Notes: generated from the sequence alone by a model not told the origin. A stretch of 64,000 nucleotides of DNA from Rhizobium sp. L1K21 (GCF_024055895.1 NZ_JAMXLE010000001.1:2472698-2536697), one strand, 5' to 3'; shown: positions 18,052 to 27,323, numbered from the stretch's first letter. Numbers and translations: made by a program.

Positions 18052-18121
18052 CTTTTTAAAGAACCAAAGGCACGCTTTTCACACCCGGAAACCGGGACTA
18101 TAAGCGTGAGCTGGAGGCTCC

Positions 18122-18889
18122 ATGACACAACCACATGCTCACTTCACCTGTCTTCAAGATGCGCCAGTGCTGATCACCGGCGGGGCCTCCGGTATTGGCG
18201 CTGCCTTGGTTGCCGGATTTTGCGCCCAAGGTGCGCGGGTTGCATTTATCGATATTGATCAAACAGCCGGAACTGCCCTTTCCACAGCGTTCCCCGAGGC
18301 AAAACATCCGCCTATTTTCGTTCATGCGGATCTGTCGGATGTCGGCGCATCCAAGGCTGCCGTGCAAGATGCGGCAGAGGCGCTTGGCGGCATTCAGGTT
18401 CTGGTCAACAATGCTGCCCGCGACGACCGGCACGATGCGGATAGTCTGAGCGAAGATGAATGGCGCGCTTCATTGGCAGTCAATCTCGATCCGGTGATGT
18501 TTGTCACGCAGGCTGCCATGCCCCATCTGATTGCGAGCGGCAGAGGTTCTGTCATCAATTTTTCGTCGATTGCGTTTCTTCTGAACATGGGAACGGTGCC
18601 AGCATATGGAACGGCCAAGGCTGCGATCATAGGGCTGACACGAACATTGGCCGGGCGTTACGGGCCGGATAATGTGCGCGTGAATGCGCTTTTGCCGGGC
18701 ATGGTGGTGACGGAGCGGCAGAGAGAACTTTGGTTGACGGATGATTCGATCAACGACTTTATTGGCAAACAATGTATCAAGCGAAGCCTGAGCGCGGAGG
18801 ATATGGTTGGTCCATGCCTGTTTCTGGCTTCATCGGCATCGGCGGCCATCACGGCGCAGTCGATCGTCGTCGATGGCGGGGTTTGCTGA
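18122..18889 (+). CDS. SDR-family aldose 1-dehydrogenase-like oxidoreductase
   Basis: This 255-aa classical short-chain dehydrogenase has the cofactor motif ITGGASGIGAALV near residue 20, VNNAARDDRH, and the catalytic Ser-Tyr-Lys in INFSSIAFLLNMGTVPAYGTAK. The stretch NNAARDDRH ... MVVTERQRELWLT resembles D-xylose/L-arabinose/D-galactose 1-dehydrogenases of oxidative sugar pathways more than generic SDRs. A GGAGG site lies eight bases before the ATG. The SMP-30/lactonase gene follows within 30 bases, fitting oxidation of a sugar to its lactone and then hydrolysis. The exact sugar cannot be told from sequence. Confidence 0.85.
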   Translation: MTQPHAHFTCLQDAPVLITGGASGIGAALVAGFCAQGARVAFIDIDQTAGTALSTAFPEAKHPPIFVHADLSDVGASKAAVQDAAEALGGIQVLVNNAARDDRHDADSLSEDEWRASLAVNLDPVMFVTQAAMPHLIASGRGSVINFSSIAFLLNMGTVPAYGTAKAAIIGLTRTLAGRYGPDNVRVNALLPGMVVTERQRELWLTDDSINDFIGKQCIKRSLSAEDMVGPCLFLASSASAAITAQSIVVDGGVC

Positions 18890-18918
18890 GAAAAACAACA
18901 TGAGAATGGCGAGAAAAG

Positions 18919-19812
18919 ATGATCAAGACACACGAATTTAAGGGCCGCGCGCTTTGTGAAACGGGTTTGGAACTGGGCGAAGGCCCCTCATACGACCCGG
19001 TGCGCAATACGGCCTTCTGGTTCAACATCGTGCACAAGGAGTTGCACGAACTGAACCTTTCGAGCGGCGAAAAGCAGGTTCACGCCCTGCCCGCCATGTG
19101 CTCGGTTCTGGCGCGCATCGATGACAAGCGCCAGGCGGTTGTTTCCGAGCATGGCATTTATATCCGCGATGTTGAAAGCGGTGCCATGGAGCTTGCCGTG
19201 GCAATCGAAAAGGACGAGGCGCATATGCGCTCCAACGACGGACGCGTGCATCCTTCCGGCGCCTTGTGGTTCGGCACGATGACCAAGACGGGTGACGGGC
19301 GTGAAGGGGCCGGCTCCATCTACCACGTGGCCGGCACAAAGGTGACGAAACTCTATTCCGGCATTTCCATTCCCAATGGCATCTGCTTTTCGCCAGATGG
19401 ATCGACCGGCTATTTTGTCGATACGGTGGAAAACGTCCTCAAGAAAGTGGCGCTGGACCCGAAAACAGGACTGCCTGCCGGTGCACCTCAGGTCTTTTCC
19501 GATGAGCGCCAAAACCCCGGCGGTTGTGATGGCTCGGTTTGCGATGCTGACGGCAATATCTGGAACGCGCGCTGGGGAGTCGGCGAGGTTCAGGTCTACG
19601 ACCCATCAGGGATCAAGACCGCAGCATACAAGCTGCCGACATCGCAGACCAGCTGCCCGGCATTCATAGGACCCAACGCGGACCGGCTGCTGGTGACGAG
19701 CGCAAAGGAAGACATGAGCGCCGAACAGCTCGCCGCAGAGCCGCAGGCTGGCTTTACATTCGAACTCGGGGTGGCGGTAAACGGCCGGCTCGAGCCAGAC
19801 TTCAAGCTCTAG
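18919..19812 (+). CDS. SMP-30/gluconolactonase-family sugar lactonase
   Basis: This is a 297-aa six-bladed beta-propeller lactonase. Metal-site residues expected for the family are present: Glu in ELGEGPSYD, Asn/Asp in RSNDGRVHPSG, Asn in SIPNGICFSPDG, and Asp in NPGGCDGSVCD. It should hydrolyse an aldonolactone to the acid, acting on the product of the dehydrogenase just upstream. The two genes look like a two-gene operon. No dehydratase or transporter lies beside them, so the rest of the pathway must be elsewhere. Other esterase/lactonase substrates are possible for this family. Confidence 0.87.
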   Translation: MIKTHEFKGRALCETGLELGEGPSYDPVRNTAFWFNIVHKELHELNLSSGEKQVHALPAMCSVLARIDDKRQAVVSEHGIYIRDVESGAMELAVAIEKDEAHMRSNDGRVHPSGALWFGTMTKTGDGREGAGSIYHVAGTKVTKLYSGISIPNGICFSPDGSTGYFVDTVENVLKKVALDPKTGLPAGAPQVFSDERQNPGGCDGSVCDADGNIWNARWGVGEVQVYDPSGIKTAAYKLPTSQTSCPAFIGPNADRLLVTSAKEDMSAEQLAAEPQAGFTFELGVAVNGRLEPDFKL

Positions 19813-19870
19813 AGACAGAGTATGCTGATCCTGATTACAAGCGGATATCGATCAGATCCATAAAACGAAA

Positions 19871-19909
19871 CCGGGGCGGTAAACCGCCCCGGCCATTCGA
19901 ATATTTTTT
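19871..19909 (+). terminator. Terminator after the lactonase gene
   Basis: A 9-bp perfect GC-rich stem CCGGGGCGG-TAAA-CCGCCCCGG (19871-19892) lies ~60 bases after the lactonase stop. A T-rich tract follows a short distance away. The minus strand also has TTTCGTTTTA after the same stem, so it may serve the convergent glnII gene too. Confidence 0.65.
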
Positions 19910-19939
19910 TGGGAAATATTCTTTGCTTCATGAAACTCC

Positions 19940-19981
19940 AAGAGCGTTTCCGGTGGAAACCGTTTTGCTTGAAACGCTCTT
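19940..19981. repeat. Palindromic intergenic element between the lactonase gene and glnII
   Basis: An 11-bp inverted repeat AAGAGCGTTTC (19940-19950) faces GAAACGCTCTT (19971-19981), with a smaller inner palindrome. A further hairpin GCCGAAGC/GCTTCGGC is at 20007-20028, just past the glnII stop. Elements with GAGCGTTTC arms are, as far as I recall, common between genes in Brucella/Ochrobactrum genomes. No trailing T tract is present. Confidence 0.5.
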
Positions 19982-20038
19982 AATGTTCTTTGCCGCATTG
20001 TCCGAGGCCGAAGCAAAAAGGCTTCGGCTGGAAATGCT

Positions 20039-21073
20039 TCAGGCAGCAGCTTCCGACTTGAGCGGAACTTCTGCAATTGTTGCCAGAACGCGCGAGGCAA
20101 TCGCATAGGGGTCGCCTTGGGAGTTCGGACGACGATCTTCAAGGTAGCCCTTGTAGTCGTTCTTGACGAAGGAATGCGGAACGCGGATCGATGCGCCACG
20201 GTCGGCAACGCCCCAGGAGAACTTGTTCCACGGTGCCGTTTCGTGCTTGCCGGTCAGACGCAGGTGGTTGTCCGGGCCGTAAACGTCGATGTGCTCTTTC
20301 CAGTTCTTGGCAAATGCGTCCATGAGGGCTTCGAAATAAGCCTTGCCGCCAACTTCGCGCATGTACTTGGTGGAGAAGTTGCAGTGCATGCCCGAGCCGT
20401 TCCAGTCGGTGTCGCCGAGCGGCTTGCAGTGCCATTCAACATCAATGCCGTACTTTTCGCAGATGCGGAGAAGCAGGTAGCGTGCCATCCAGATCTGGTC
20501 GGCAGCCTTGGCAGAGCCCTTGCCGAAAATCTGGAATTCCCACTGACCCTTGGCCACTTCAGCGTTGATGCCTTCGTGGTTGATGCCGGCTTCCAGGCAC
20601 TGGTCGAGGTGCTCTTCAACGATCTGGCGCGCGATGTCGCCAACAGCGGAGTAGCCAACGCCGGTGTAGTAACGGCCCTGCGGCTCGGGGTAACCCTGTG
20701 CCGGGAAACCGAGCGGGCGGCCGTCCTGATAGAAGAAGTATTCCTGCTCGAAGCCGAACCATGCATCATCATCGTCCAGGATGGTGGCACGCGTGTTCGA
20801 CGGGTGCGGCGTGACGCCGTCGGGCATCATGACTTCGCACATGACCAGAACGCCGTTCTTGCGGTCCGGGTCCGGGTAGCAAGCAACCGGCTTCAGAACG
20901 CAATCGGAGCTGCTGCCTTCAGCCTGCTGTGTGGACGAACCATCGAAGCCCCAAAGCGGAAGCTCTTCCAGCGTCGGAAATGTCGTGAATTCCTTCACCT
21001 GTGTCTTGCCGCGAAGGTTCGGCACCGGCTTGTAGCCATCGAGCCAGATATACTCGAGCTTAAATTTCGTCAT
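20039..21073 (-). CDS. glnII: Glutamine synthetase type II
   Basis: This condenses glutamate and ammonium with ATP to give glutamine. It is 344 aa, the short eukaryote-like GSII form found beside GSI in rhizobia and relatives. It begins MTKFKLEYIWLDGYKP. Active-site stretches are LWGFDGSSTQQAEG, DDDDAWFGFEQEYFF, GINHEGINAEVAKGQWEFQI and NGSGMHCNFSTKYM, then LRLTGKHETA and RGASIRVP. The ORF extends to 21109, but the ATG at 21073 gives the family-typical start. A near-consensus sigma-54 promoter ~95 bases upstream indicates NtrC control. It should capture ammonium made by the nitrate operon. A DUF2735 gene is divergent from it. Confidence 0.96.
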   Translation of the reverse strand: MTKFKLEYIWLDGYKPVPNLRGKTQVKEFTTFPTLEELPLWGFDGSSTQQAEGSSSDCVLKPVACYPDPDRKNGVLVMCEVMMPDGVTPHPSNTRATILDDDDAWFGFEQEYFFYQDGRPLGFPAQGYPEPQGRYYTGVGYSAVGDIARQIVEEHLDQCLEAGINHEGINAEVAKGQWEFQIFGKGSAKAADQIWMARYLLLRICEKYGIDVEWHCKPLGDTDWNGSGMHCNFSTKYMREVGGKAYFEALMDAFAKNWKEHIDVYGPDNHLRLTGKHETAPWNKFSWGVADRGASIRVPHSFVKNDYKGYLEDRRPNSQGDPYAIASRVLATIAEVPLKSEAAA

Positions 21074-21166
21074 TGCGTGTCTCTCATATTTAACAATGGT
21101 ATTTGACAACGGGTCAAACGGTTAAGGGCGAAAGAGTCATTCGAACACCCAATCCGGCAACTACTA

Positions 21167-21182
21167 TGCATAGAGCGTGCCA
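21167..21182 (-). promoter_or_regulatory. Sigma-54 (RpoN) promoter of glnII
   Basis: The minus strand reads TGGCACGCTCTATGCA, matching TGGCACG-N4-TTGCA with one mismatch. GG and GC are separated by exactly 10 bases. It lies ~95 bases upstream of the glnII ATG in the 395-base gap between glnII and the DUF2735 gene. Confidence 0.87.
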
Positions 21183-21307
21183 GTTTTTGAGGCGTACTGA
21201 TTTTTTTGCGGAAGAATGCGCATTTTTTTGGCGATTCCCGGCAACAGCTTGATTTCACCCTTCAGGCGGCCACCAATTTAAAATGCCCAGAAGCTGATTC
21301 AAAAAAG

Positions 21308-21361
21308 TGCAGCCGGGCAATGGCTGCGAATTGCCGCATATTTGTGCACACAAAATAGGCA
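21308..21361. promoter_or_regulatory. Candidate NtrC enhancer sites upstream of glnII
   Basis: Two NtrC-box-like sequences lie 125-180 bases upstream of the sigma-54 promoter: an inverted repeat GCAGCC/GGCTGC (21309-21327), and TGCACACAAAATAGGCA (21345-21361), which agrees with TGCAC-N7-GTGCA except at two right-arm positions. The distance suits an enhancer. Neither is a perfect match, so confidence is low. Confidence 0.35.
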
Positions 21362-21468
21362 TAAGCTATTTATTTCATCATTTTTCGGACATTCTTGGTG
21401 CAAATGGTGGCGAAATGCGTTATTCTCCATGTCCAAGTAAACAGCAATTCTAACGAAAGGTGATGATT

Positions 21469-21660
21469 ATGAAATTGGATCATCAAAGAAGTAGCGCCAA
21501 GATCTACGCCTTTCCCGTTAACCGGATTGTGCGTTCAGCCGCAATGCGCGAACTGGATGCGCTGGAACGGGGTGAGCTTGACAGCCTCGTGGATACCGAC
21601 AGCTGGTATCATCAGGACGCAATCGATGAGAAAGACGCCGCTTCCCACAAGAAGCAATGA
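21469..21660 (+). CDS. DUF2735 small protein, divergent from glnII
   Basis: This is a 63-aa soluble protein. The stretch SSAKIYAFPVNRIVRSA matches the DUF2735 pattern (SA-IY-FPV-R), and the remainder is acidic with SLVDTDSWYHQDAID. The function is unknown. In Rhizobiales such genes are, from memory, often found next to glnII, which suggests a link to glutamine synthetase or nitrogen status. Starts at GTG 21460 or ATG 21463 are possible, but the AAAGG site at 21456-21460 is best spaced (eight bases) for the ATG at 21469. A strong terminator follows. Confidence 0.75.
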   Translation: MKLDHQRSSAKIYAFPVNRIVRSAAMRELDALERGELDSLVDTDSWYHQDAIDEKDAASHKKQ

Positions 21661-21686
21661 ATGACGTGATATGAACTGACAAAATG

Positions 21687-21714
21687 CGCCGCACTCTGTT
21701 GCGGCGTTTTTTTT
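21687..21714 (+). terminator. Intrinsic terminator after the DUF2735 gene
   Basis: A 7-bp stem CGCCGCA (21687-21693) / TGCGGCG (21700-21706) with a six-base loop is followed by eight T residues. It is a textbook rho-independent terminator 27 bases after the stop codon. Confidence 0.92.
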
Positions 21715-21769
21715 GTGGTCTGCCTGCAGACCAAAGTCCTGACGCTTTGAAAACTTTGAGCAGCACGCC

Positions 21770-23113
21770 CTATTCGGCAGCAGAACTCAGATATTTCTCA
21801 TCGAGGTATTTCTGCGTGGCGTCGCAGTCCATCGGACGGCCATAAAAATAGCCCTGCCCCATGCCGCAGCCGAGTGCCTTGAGTTTCAGGGCTTCGGAAA
21901 AGTCTTCAATACCTTCGGCAACAACTTCCAGGTTCAGGCCCTGACACATGGTCACGATCGCGCGAATAATGTGCTCGGAAGCCTCGTCGTCGGCAATACG
22001 GCAAACGAATGCCCGATCGATCTTGACCTTGTCGAAGGTGAAGTCGCGTAACCGGCCCAGACTCGACTGGCCGGTGCCGAAATCGTCGAGAGCAATGCGG
22101 ATTCCGGCTTCACGCAGATCGGTCACGATCTGCTGGGCCATTTCGGCGTCGGCCATTACCGCGGTTTCGGTGATTTCCAGTTCCAGCCTCTCCGGCTCGA
22201 GCCCGGCTTTGCTGATGATGCTGCGGACAATCTGGCTGGTCCGACGGTCGGTCAACTGCGCCGATGAGAGATTGAAAGAGAGGAAAAGTTCTCTCGGCCA
22301 GGTGGCGGCCATCTGCGCTGCACGACGCAGAAGTGCTTCCGTCAGCGCGTCAATGAAACCGCGCTCTTCAGCAATGGGAACAAAGACGGCCGGTGAAACA
22401 AAGCCGAGATCGGGGTCGTTCCAGCGTGCCAGAGCCTCAAAACCCACCGTGCGGTCATCACTCAAGCTGACGATCGGCTGGAAATAGACCTCGATATTGT
22501 CGGAGATAATGGCATTTCGCAGCGCCTGTTCGATTTGCGTCGCTCGGCGCATCTCCTGCGCGATTTCGCTGGAATAGACGGTGACCTTGCCCGTGCCGCG
22601 GCGCTTGGAGCGATAGAGCGCCGTTTCCGCGCTCTTCATCAGGTCATCGAAATCTTCGCCGGCGAAAGGGAAAATGGCAAAACCGAAGGAGGCGGAAAGG
22701 CGCACATGCCGGTCTCCGAGATCATAGGGCGCGGACAGCACCTCCTTGAACATCGCGCCAACACGTTCAGCGCCGGTGCGCTCAAAGAGAAGCGGCAGTA
22801 CGAAGGCAAACTCATCGCCGGAATGGCGTGTGACAGTGGCGCCGGTGGGCATGCAGGCTTTCAGCCGGTGCGCCACCTGGCAGAGGATTTCATCGCCCGC
22901 AGCAATTCCAAAAAGATCGTTGATCGGTTTGAATCCGTCGAGGTTGACAATGCCGACAGTAAAGGGTGCCGGATCATCGGCGCGTTCGGCAGCCAATGTT
23001 CTGACTTTGTCACGAAGTCTGTAGCGATTACCCAAACCCGTCAAAGGGTCAGTATAAGCCATAGACTCAATCTCACTTATGCTCGGTTCCCCAAGTTTTT
23101 CCACCGCCGCCAT
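21770..23113 (-). CDS. GGDEF-EAL cyclic-di-GMP protein
   Basis: 447 aa with no membrane segment. A short N-terminal lead is followed by a GGDEF domain (~20-180: YTDPLTGLGNRYRL, the signature as RHSGDEFAF) and an EAL domain (~195-440). The signature is SGDEF rather than GGDEF, still plausible for activity. In the EAL half the metal and catalytic residues are present: GFEALARW, FNLSSAQL, ELEITETAV, ALDDFGTG, KVKIDRAF and VVAEGIED. Phosphodiesterase activity is therefore likely, with the GGDEF part either active or a GTP sensor. It ends in SSAAE. The PAS/receiver gene upstream on the same strand is separated by 289 bases without a clear feature. Confidence 0.92.
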   Translation of the reverse strand: MAAVEKLGEPSISEIESMAYTDPLTGLGNRYRLRDKVRTLAAERADDPAPFTVGIVNLDGFKPINDLFGIAAGDEILCQVAHRLKACMPTGATVTRHSGDEFAFVLPLLFERTGAERVGAMFKEVLSAPYDLGDRHVRLSASFGFAIFPFAGEDFDDLMKSAETALYRSKRRGTGKVTVYSSEIAQEMRRATQIEQALRNAIISDNIEVYFQPIVSLSDDRTVGFEALARWNDPDLGFVSPAVFVPIAEERGFIDALTEALLRRAAQMAATWPRELFLSFNLSSAQLTDRRTSQIVRSIISKAGLEPERLELEITETAVMADAEMAQQIVTDLREAGIRIALDDFGTGQSSLGRLRDFTFDKVKIDRAFVCRIADDEASEHIIRAIVTMCQGLNLEVVAEGIEDFSEALKLKALGCGMGQGYFYGRPMDCDATQKYLDEKYLSSAAE

Positions 23114-23402
23114 TCAAACTCTTTCTGCCCTGTTACTCCGCTTGCACGGATATTTTTGGCTTTCCGGCCGCAGTCCCCACGCGACCTTATTGCAGAATGC
23201 GTTTATTCTCGGAGACAATACGTTGGACTTGTTAATATTTTCGCACAGAGAGACTATCAAAATTTACTGGTTAAATTCTACAGGCTGGTGGCAAGTGGCT
23301 TTGCACGAACCTATGTCGCCTGCGCTTGCGGCACTTGCTCTTTCAAGCGTTCGGTGAGCGAAAATACTGCGAGGTTGCAGAAGCGCGCTCTGGCAAACAA
23401 AA

Positions 23403-25127
23403 TCAGGGCAACCTGGCTTTTGTTTTTGCCCCGCCCTTCGGGCGACCTTCGACGTGGCGATAATAAACAAGCTCCAGAGCTTCTGTGCTGATGGGCTTGA
23501 CAATGCAGCTTGACATGCCTGCGTCCACACAGGCGGCTTCCTCAGCCGCATCCTCATGGGTGAGAACGCCAACGACAGGTGTTCTGGTTGGCCTGTCCAC
23601 ATCAAAGAGAGCGATATGCTGGGCGGTTTCGTAGGCGCTTATCCCCGGCAGCGTCACATCCAGGAAGACGAGTTTGGGACGCAATTCCTCGAACATGGCG
23701 ATCGCATCTTCGCCCGAGGCGGCAATGCGGTAATGAATACCGAGACCATCGAGAATACTGGAAAAGGCTTGCTGATTGACCGGATTGTCTTCAACGACGA
23801 GAACCTCGACGTCGCTGTAGCGGTAGATGGGTAGATCATCAGGGCCATCGAAGAGCGGCAGTCCGGCCGGCGCAAAGATTGCTTCGTCATCGCCCGGCCT
23901 TGGCTCTTCCATCTGGCCACCCGCCGATTTCGGAAGGTTTGCCAGAATATCACCGACGAGAAAATGGACTGGTCTTCCTGTGTTGAACGCCATGGCGATA
24001 ACGCCGTGCTCGGCGGCGATCTCCCCTGGAGCCTCGCCAAAGCTTTCGTCCACCAAAACAATATGCGGCAACAAGGAAAATCGCTCTGCCTCTGCCAGAA
24101 AAGCCTTTTCTTCTTCCAGTGAGATGACCGCGCAGGCATCAAAATCATATTGCTGAAGCGTTTCTGTGCAAAGAGCGGTGAAATCCTTGTCTTCGCAGAC
24201 CAGAAGGATGCGCACAGCGTCGCGCGTCGCGTTTTCTGTTGCAGCCGGACCCGCCTCTTTTCCGGCGGCTTCGAAGTCATCGCCCGAAGGACGTTCGGCG
24301 TCATCAGCCTTCGGCTCGAAGCTCTGCATTTCCATGGCATTCTCGAGAACCATGGTCACATCGTCCAGTATCGTGATCAGCAGGTAGTTTTCCGGCTTGC
24401 CGACCCGGAATTCGTGACGGATAAACTTGCAATGACCGCCGTTCGGCATCTTCTTTTCTTCGAAGATATGGCTCGGCTCTCCGGTTTCCATCACCTTCCG
24501 GTTCGAGGCTTCCAGACAGGCCGCCAGTGCGCCATCGGTCAGGTCCCAAACTGTGCGGCCCAAAACGTCTTCGGCCCGGATACCATAAAGATTGCAGAAG
24601 GCCTTGTTCACACCGATAAAGGCAAGGTCCTGATCTTTGATGAAAAGCGGAAACGGCATGTCGTCGAGAAGCGCCTCGACAGAGGCCATGCGGTCCATGT
24701 CCGCCTGCCACTTTCGTTCTCTACGCTTGGCATCCGAGATATCCTGTAGGACGGTAATGCCGATACCGTTGGCTGCACGACCGCCCTTTGAAAGAAGCCA
24801 GCGGTCGGCGCCATAGCGGGAAACGCTGTCGAATTTTTCGTTCCATTGCGTTGCCAGCCTATGGGCAATCCAGTCTTCACGGGAAACATGCACAGTCTTG
24901 TCGTGATAGCGCTCGGTGCTGTCGAAAATTGCACCCAACAAATGACGCATGGCGGTTCCCGGCATCAGATCATCGGGATCGACGGGAAAGAAACGCAGGA
25001 TCTGCTTGCTGGCGAAAATGATCGCGTCGTTGCGGTCGTAGACCAACACCGCCTGGTCGAATGCATCGCAGGACGTGTTAATCACCGCCTTCAGGATGTC
25101 GACGTCAAGCGACGCAACATTTTCCAT
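23403..25127 (-). CDS. PAS-PAS-receiver signalling protein without a kinase domain
   Basis: 574 aa. Two PAS-like segments (~20-130 and ~155-270, the second with PFPLFIKDQDLAFIGVNKAFCNLYGI) are followed by a Glu/Ala-rich linker. A degenerate receiver-like region follows (~305-420: RILLVCEDKDFTALCTETL, with VDE in place of the phospho-Asp context), then a canonical C-terminal receiver (~450-570: EVLVVEDNPVNQQ, LVFLDVTLPG, SCIVKPIS). There is no histidine kinase, GGDEF, EAL or DNA-binding domain, so the output must be protein-protein. The ORF opens at 25178, but ATG 25127 (MENVASLDVD) is a better start. It may work with the adjacent GGDEF-EAL protein. Confidence 0.85.
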   Translation of the reverse strand: MENVASLDVDILKAVINTSCDAFDQAVLVYDRNDAIIFASKQILRFFPVDPDDLMPGTAMRHLLGAIFDSTERYHDKTVHVSREDWIAHRLATQWNEKFDSVSRYGADRWLLSKGGRAANGIGITVLQDISDAKRRERKWQADMDRMASVEALLDDMPFPLFIKDQDLAFIGVNKAFCNLYGIRAEDVLGRTVWDLTDGALAACLEASNRKVMETGEPSHIFEEKKMPNGGHCKFIRHEFRVGKPENYLLITILDDVTMVLENAMEMQSFEPKADDAERPSGDDFEAAGKEAGPAATENATRDAVRILLVCEDKDFTALCTETLQQYDFDACAVISLEEEKAFLAEAERFSLLPHIVLVDESFGEAPGEIAAEHGVIAMAFNTGRPVHFLVGDILANLPKSAGGQMEEPRPGDDEAIFAPAGLPLFDGPDDLPIYRYSDVEVLVVEDNPVNQQAFSSILDGLGIHYRIAASGEDAIAMFEELRPKLVFLDVTLPGISAYETAQHIALFDVDRPTRTPVVGVLTHEDAAEEAACVDAGMSSCIVKPISTEALELVYYRHVEGRPKGGAKTKARLP

Positions 25128-25459
25128 ACACTGGCTCCCGCAAAAATCTGCGCGACGACACGAAAATACAAATGTCATGCCAGAGCAGCATATGGAACAG
25201 GCCGTAGCTCATCAAAACAAGCGTGCTTCTGGCTAAAGGTTGCACACCGTTGCGGCGGACCGCACATGAATGAGACCTGATTTCATTCCAAGCCAGGACC
25301 GAAAATGGCAGCAGAACATTAATGGCCGCTTAAACGTGACAATTATTTGCATTTTTGTTTCTGCACCTGAAAACATGCTGATAACCGTGCGTGCGATTTG
25401 CATTCGCCTTGCAAATTTGCTCATTGCGGTTGAGATGCTGCAGCAACAGGCCGATAAAT

Positions 25460-27259
25460 ATGCCGATCAAGGAACTGCCCGAAACGCTGATCAACCAGAT
25501 CGCCGCAGGCGAGGTTATCGAACGTCCGGCAAGTGCTGCCAAAGAACTGATTGAAAACGCGATTGATGCCGGTGCGACGCGCATTGAAATTGCCACGTCT
25601 GGCGGCGGCAAGAGCCTGCTGCGCGTGATTGACAACGGCAGCGGCATGAACTCCGCTGACCTTGCACTTGCCGTGCGCCGCCACTGCACATCCAAGCTCG
25701 ATAGCGGGCTCGATGATATCCGCACGCTCGGCTTTCGCGGCGAAGCTCTGCCCTCCATCGGTTCGGTGGCGAAGCTGACGATTACCAGCCGCATGCGCGA
25801 TGCCGATGGCGCTGAAATTTCAGTCAATGGCGGCAAGCTGACACCCATCCGCCCGGCAGGAACCAATCCCGGAACACGCGTTGAGGTCCGCGACCTGTTT
25901 TTCGCAACGCCGGCGCGGCTGAAGTTTTTGAAATCCGAGAAGGCCGAAAATGCAGCCATCACCGAGGTCGTCCGGCGTATGGCCATTGCCTTTCCGCATG
26001 TGCATTTCGTGCTTTCGGGATCAGACCGCAATACGCTTGATCTTCCCGCAACGGGGGATGATCATCTGGCACGTATTGCGCAAATTCTGGGCCGTGAATT
26101 TCGTGAAAATGCCATCGAAATCAATGCCGAGCGCGATGATGTAACACTCAGCGGTTATGCGGGGATTCCTACATTCAACCGCGGCAACGCGGCGCATCAA
26201 TATGCCTTCGTCAACGGCAGGCCGGTGCAGGACAAACAGATCATGTCGGCACTCAGGGCCGCCTATGCCGAGACCGTGCCCTCGGGGCGCTATCCGGTCG
26301 CCGTCTTGTCCATCACCATCGATCCGGCCCTTGTGGATGTGAATGTTCATCCGGCAAAATCGGATGTGCGTTTTCGCGATCCCGGCCATATTCGCGGCTT
26401 GATGATCGGCGCGATCCGCGAAGCGCTGGCACGCGAGGGCTCGCGCGCATCGACCAGTGCCGCATCTGCGATGATGAGCGCGTTCCGCCCCGGCTTTTCA
26501 CCACGCGCGACTGCGCCGCACTGGTCGCCGCAAACATCGCCTTACCGGCCTTATTCGCAACCGTCCTTCGACGAGCCGGTCACGGAAGCACAGGCTCCTT
26601 TTGCTGCGTTTTCAGCACCATCCGCACGCGCGGAGGACATTCCGCAGACAGAAGTGCCAACAACGCCCTCCCCCACGGGCATGAACCTGGGTGCCGTGCG
26701 CGCGCAGCTGCACGAAAACTATATCGTGGCGCAGACTGGCGATGGGCTGGTGATCGTGGACCAGCATGCGGCGCATGAGCGGCTTGTCTTTGAAGCCATG
26801 CGCAAGGCGATGAACGAAAAGCGCATTCCCTCGCAGGTTTTGCTCATTCCAGAGATTGTCGATCTGCCAGAAGAAGATTGCGACCGGCTGATGGAGCATG
26901 CCGAGGCGCTTGAGCAATTCGGGCTGACTTACGAGCGGTTCGGGCCCGGTGCCATTGCCGTTCGCGAAACGCCGGCGATGCTGGGCGAGATTGATGCGAA
27001 TGGATTGATACGCCAGCTGGCCGATGAAATTGCAGAATGGGACACGGCTTCAGCGCTCTCAAAGAGATTGGAATATCTGGCCGCGACCATGGCCTGTCAC
27101 GGCTCGGTGCGCTCCGGCCGCCGGCTCAAGCTGGAAGAGATGAATGCGCTTCTGCGCCAGATGGAGGCCACGCCCGGATCGGGCCAGTGCAACCACGGGC
27201 GACCGACCTATATCGAGTTGAAACTCAGCGATATCGAAAAGCTCTTTGGGCGCAGTTAG
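25460..27259 (+). CDS. mutL: DNA mismatch repair protein MutL
   Basis: This is the 599-aa coordinator of mismatch repair. The N-terminal GHKL ATPase has [30 protein letters not shown] and [12 protein letters not shown] Pro/Ala/Ser-rich linker (~330-415) leads to the C-terminal dimerisation domain. That domain contains [12 protein letters not shown], the metal-binding endonuclease motif of MutL in bacteria lacking MutH. The ORF track begins earlier, but [10 protein letters not shown] at 25460 is the conserved start. The 332-base gap upstream of it (25128-25459) separates it from the divergent PAS gene, and I see no clear feature there. Confidence 0.97.
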   Translation: MPIKELPETLINQIAAGEVIERPASAAKELIENAIDAGATRIEIATSGGGKSLLRVIDNGSGMNSADLALAVRRHCTSKLDSGLDDIRTLGFRGEALPSIGSVAKLTITSRMRDADGAEISVNGGKLTPIRPAGTNPGTRVEVRDLFFATPARLKFLKSEKAENAAITEVVRRMAIAFPHVHFVLSGSDRNTLDLPATGDDHLARIAQILGREFRENAIEINAERDDVTLSGYAGIPTFNRGNAAHQYAFVNGRPVQDKQIMSALRAAYAETVPSGRYPVAVLSITIDPALVDVNVHPAKSDVRFRDPGHIRGLMIGAIREALAREGSRASTSAASAMMSAFRPGFSPRATAPHWSPQTSPYRPYSQPSFDEPVTEAQAPFAAFSAPSARAEDIPQTEVPTTPSPTGMNLGAVRAQLHENYIVAQTGDGLVIVDQHAAHERLVFEAMRKAMNEKRIPSQVLLIPEIVDLPEEDCDRLMEHAEALEQFGLTYERFGPGAIAVRETPAMLGEIDANGLIRQLADEIAEWDTASALSKRLEYLAATMACHGSVRSGRRLKLEEMNALLRQMEATPGSGQCNHGRPTYIELKLSDIEKLFGRS

Positions 27260-27323
27260 AGCACCAGCCCGCCGGCGGTTCTCGCGGCGGACTGACAGTC
27301 TGGCTAAACGGATTGCAGCCGGC

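Noticed and set aside
18067..18084. Sigma-54-like sequence AGGCACGCTTTTCACA upstream of the dehydrogenase gene
   Set aside because: The invariant GC of the -12 element is missing, with AC in that position.
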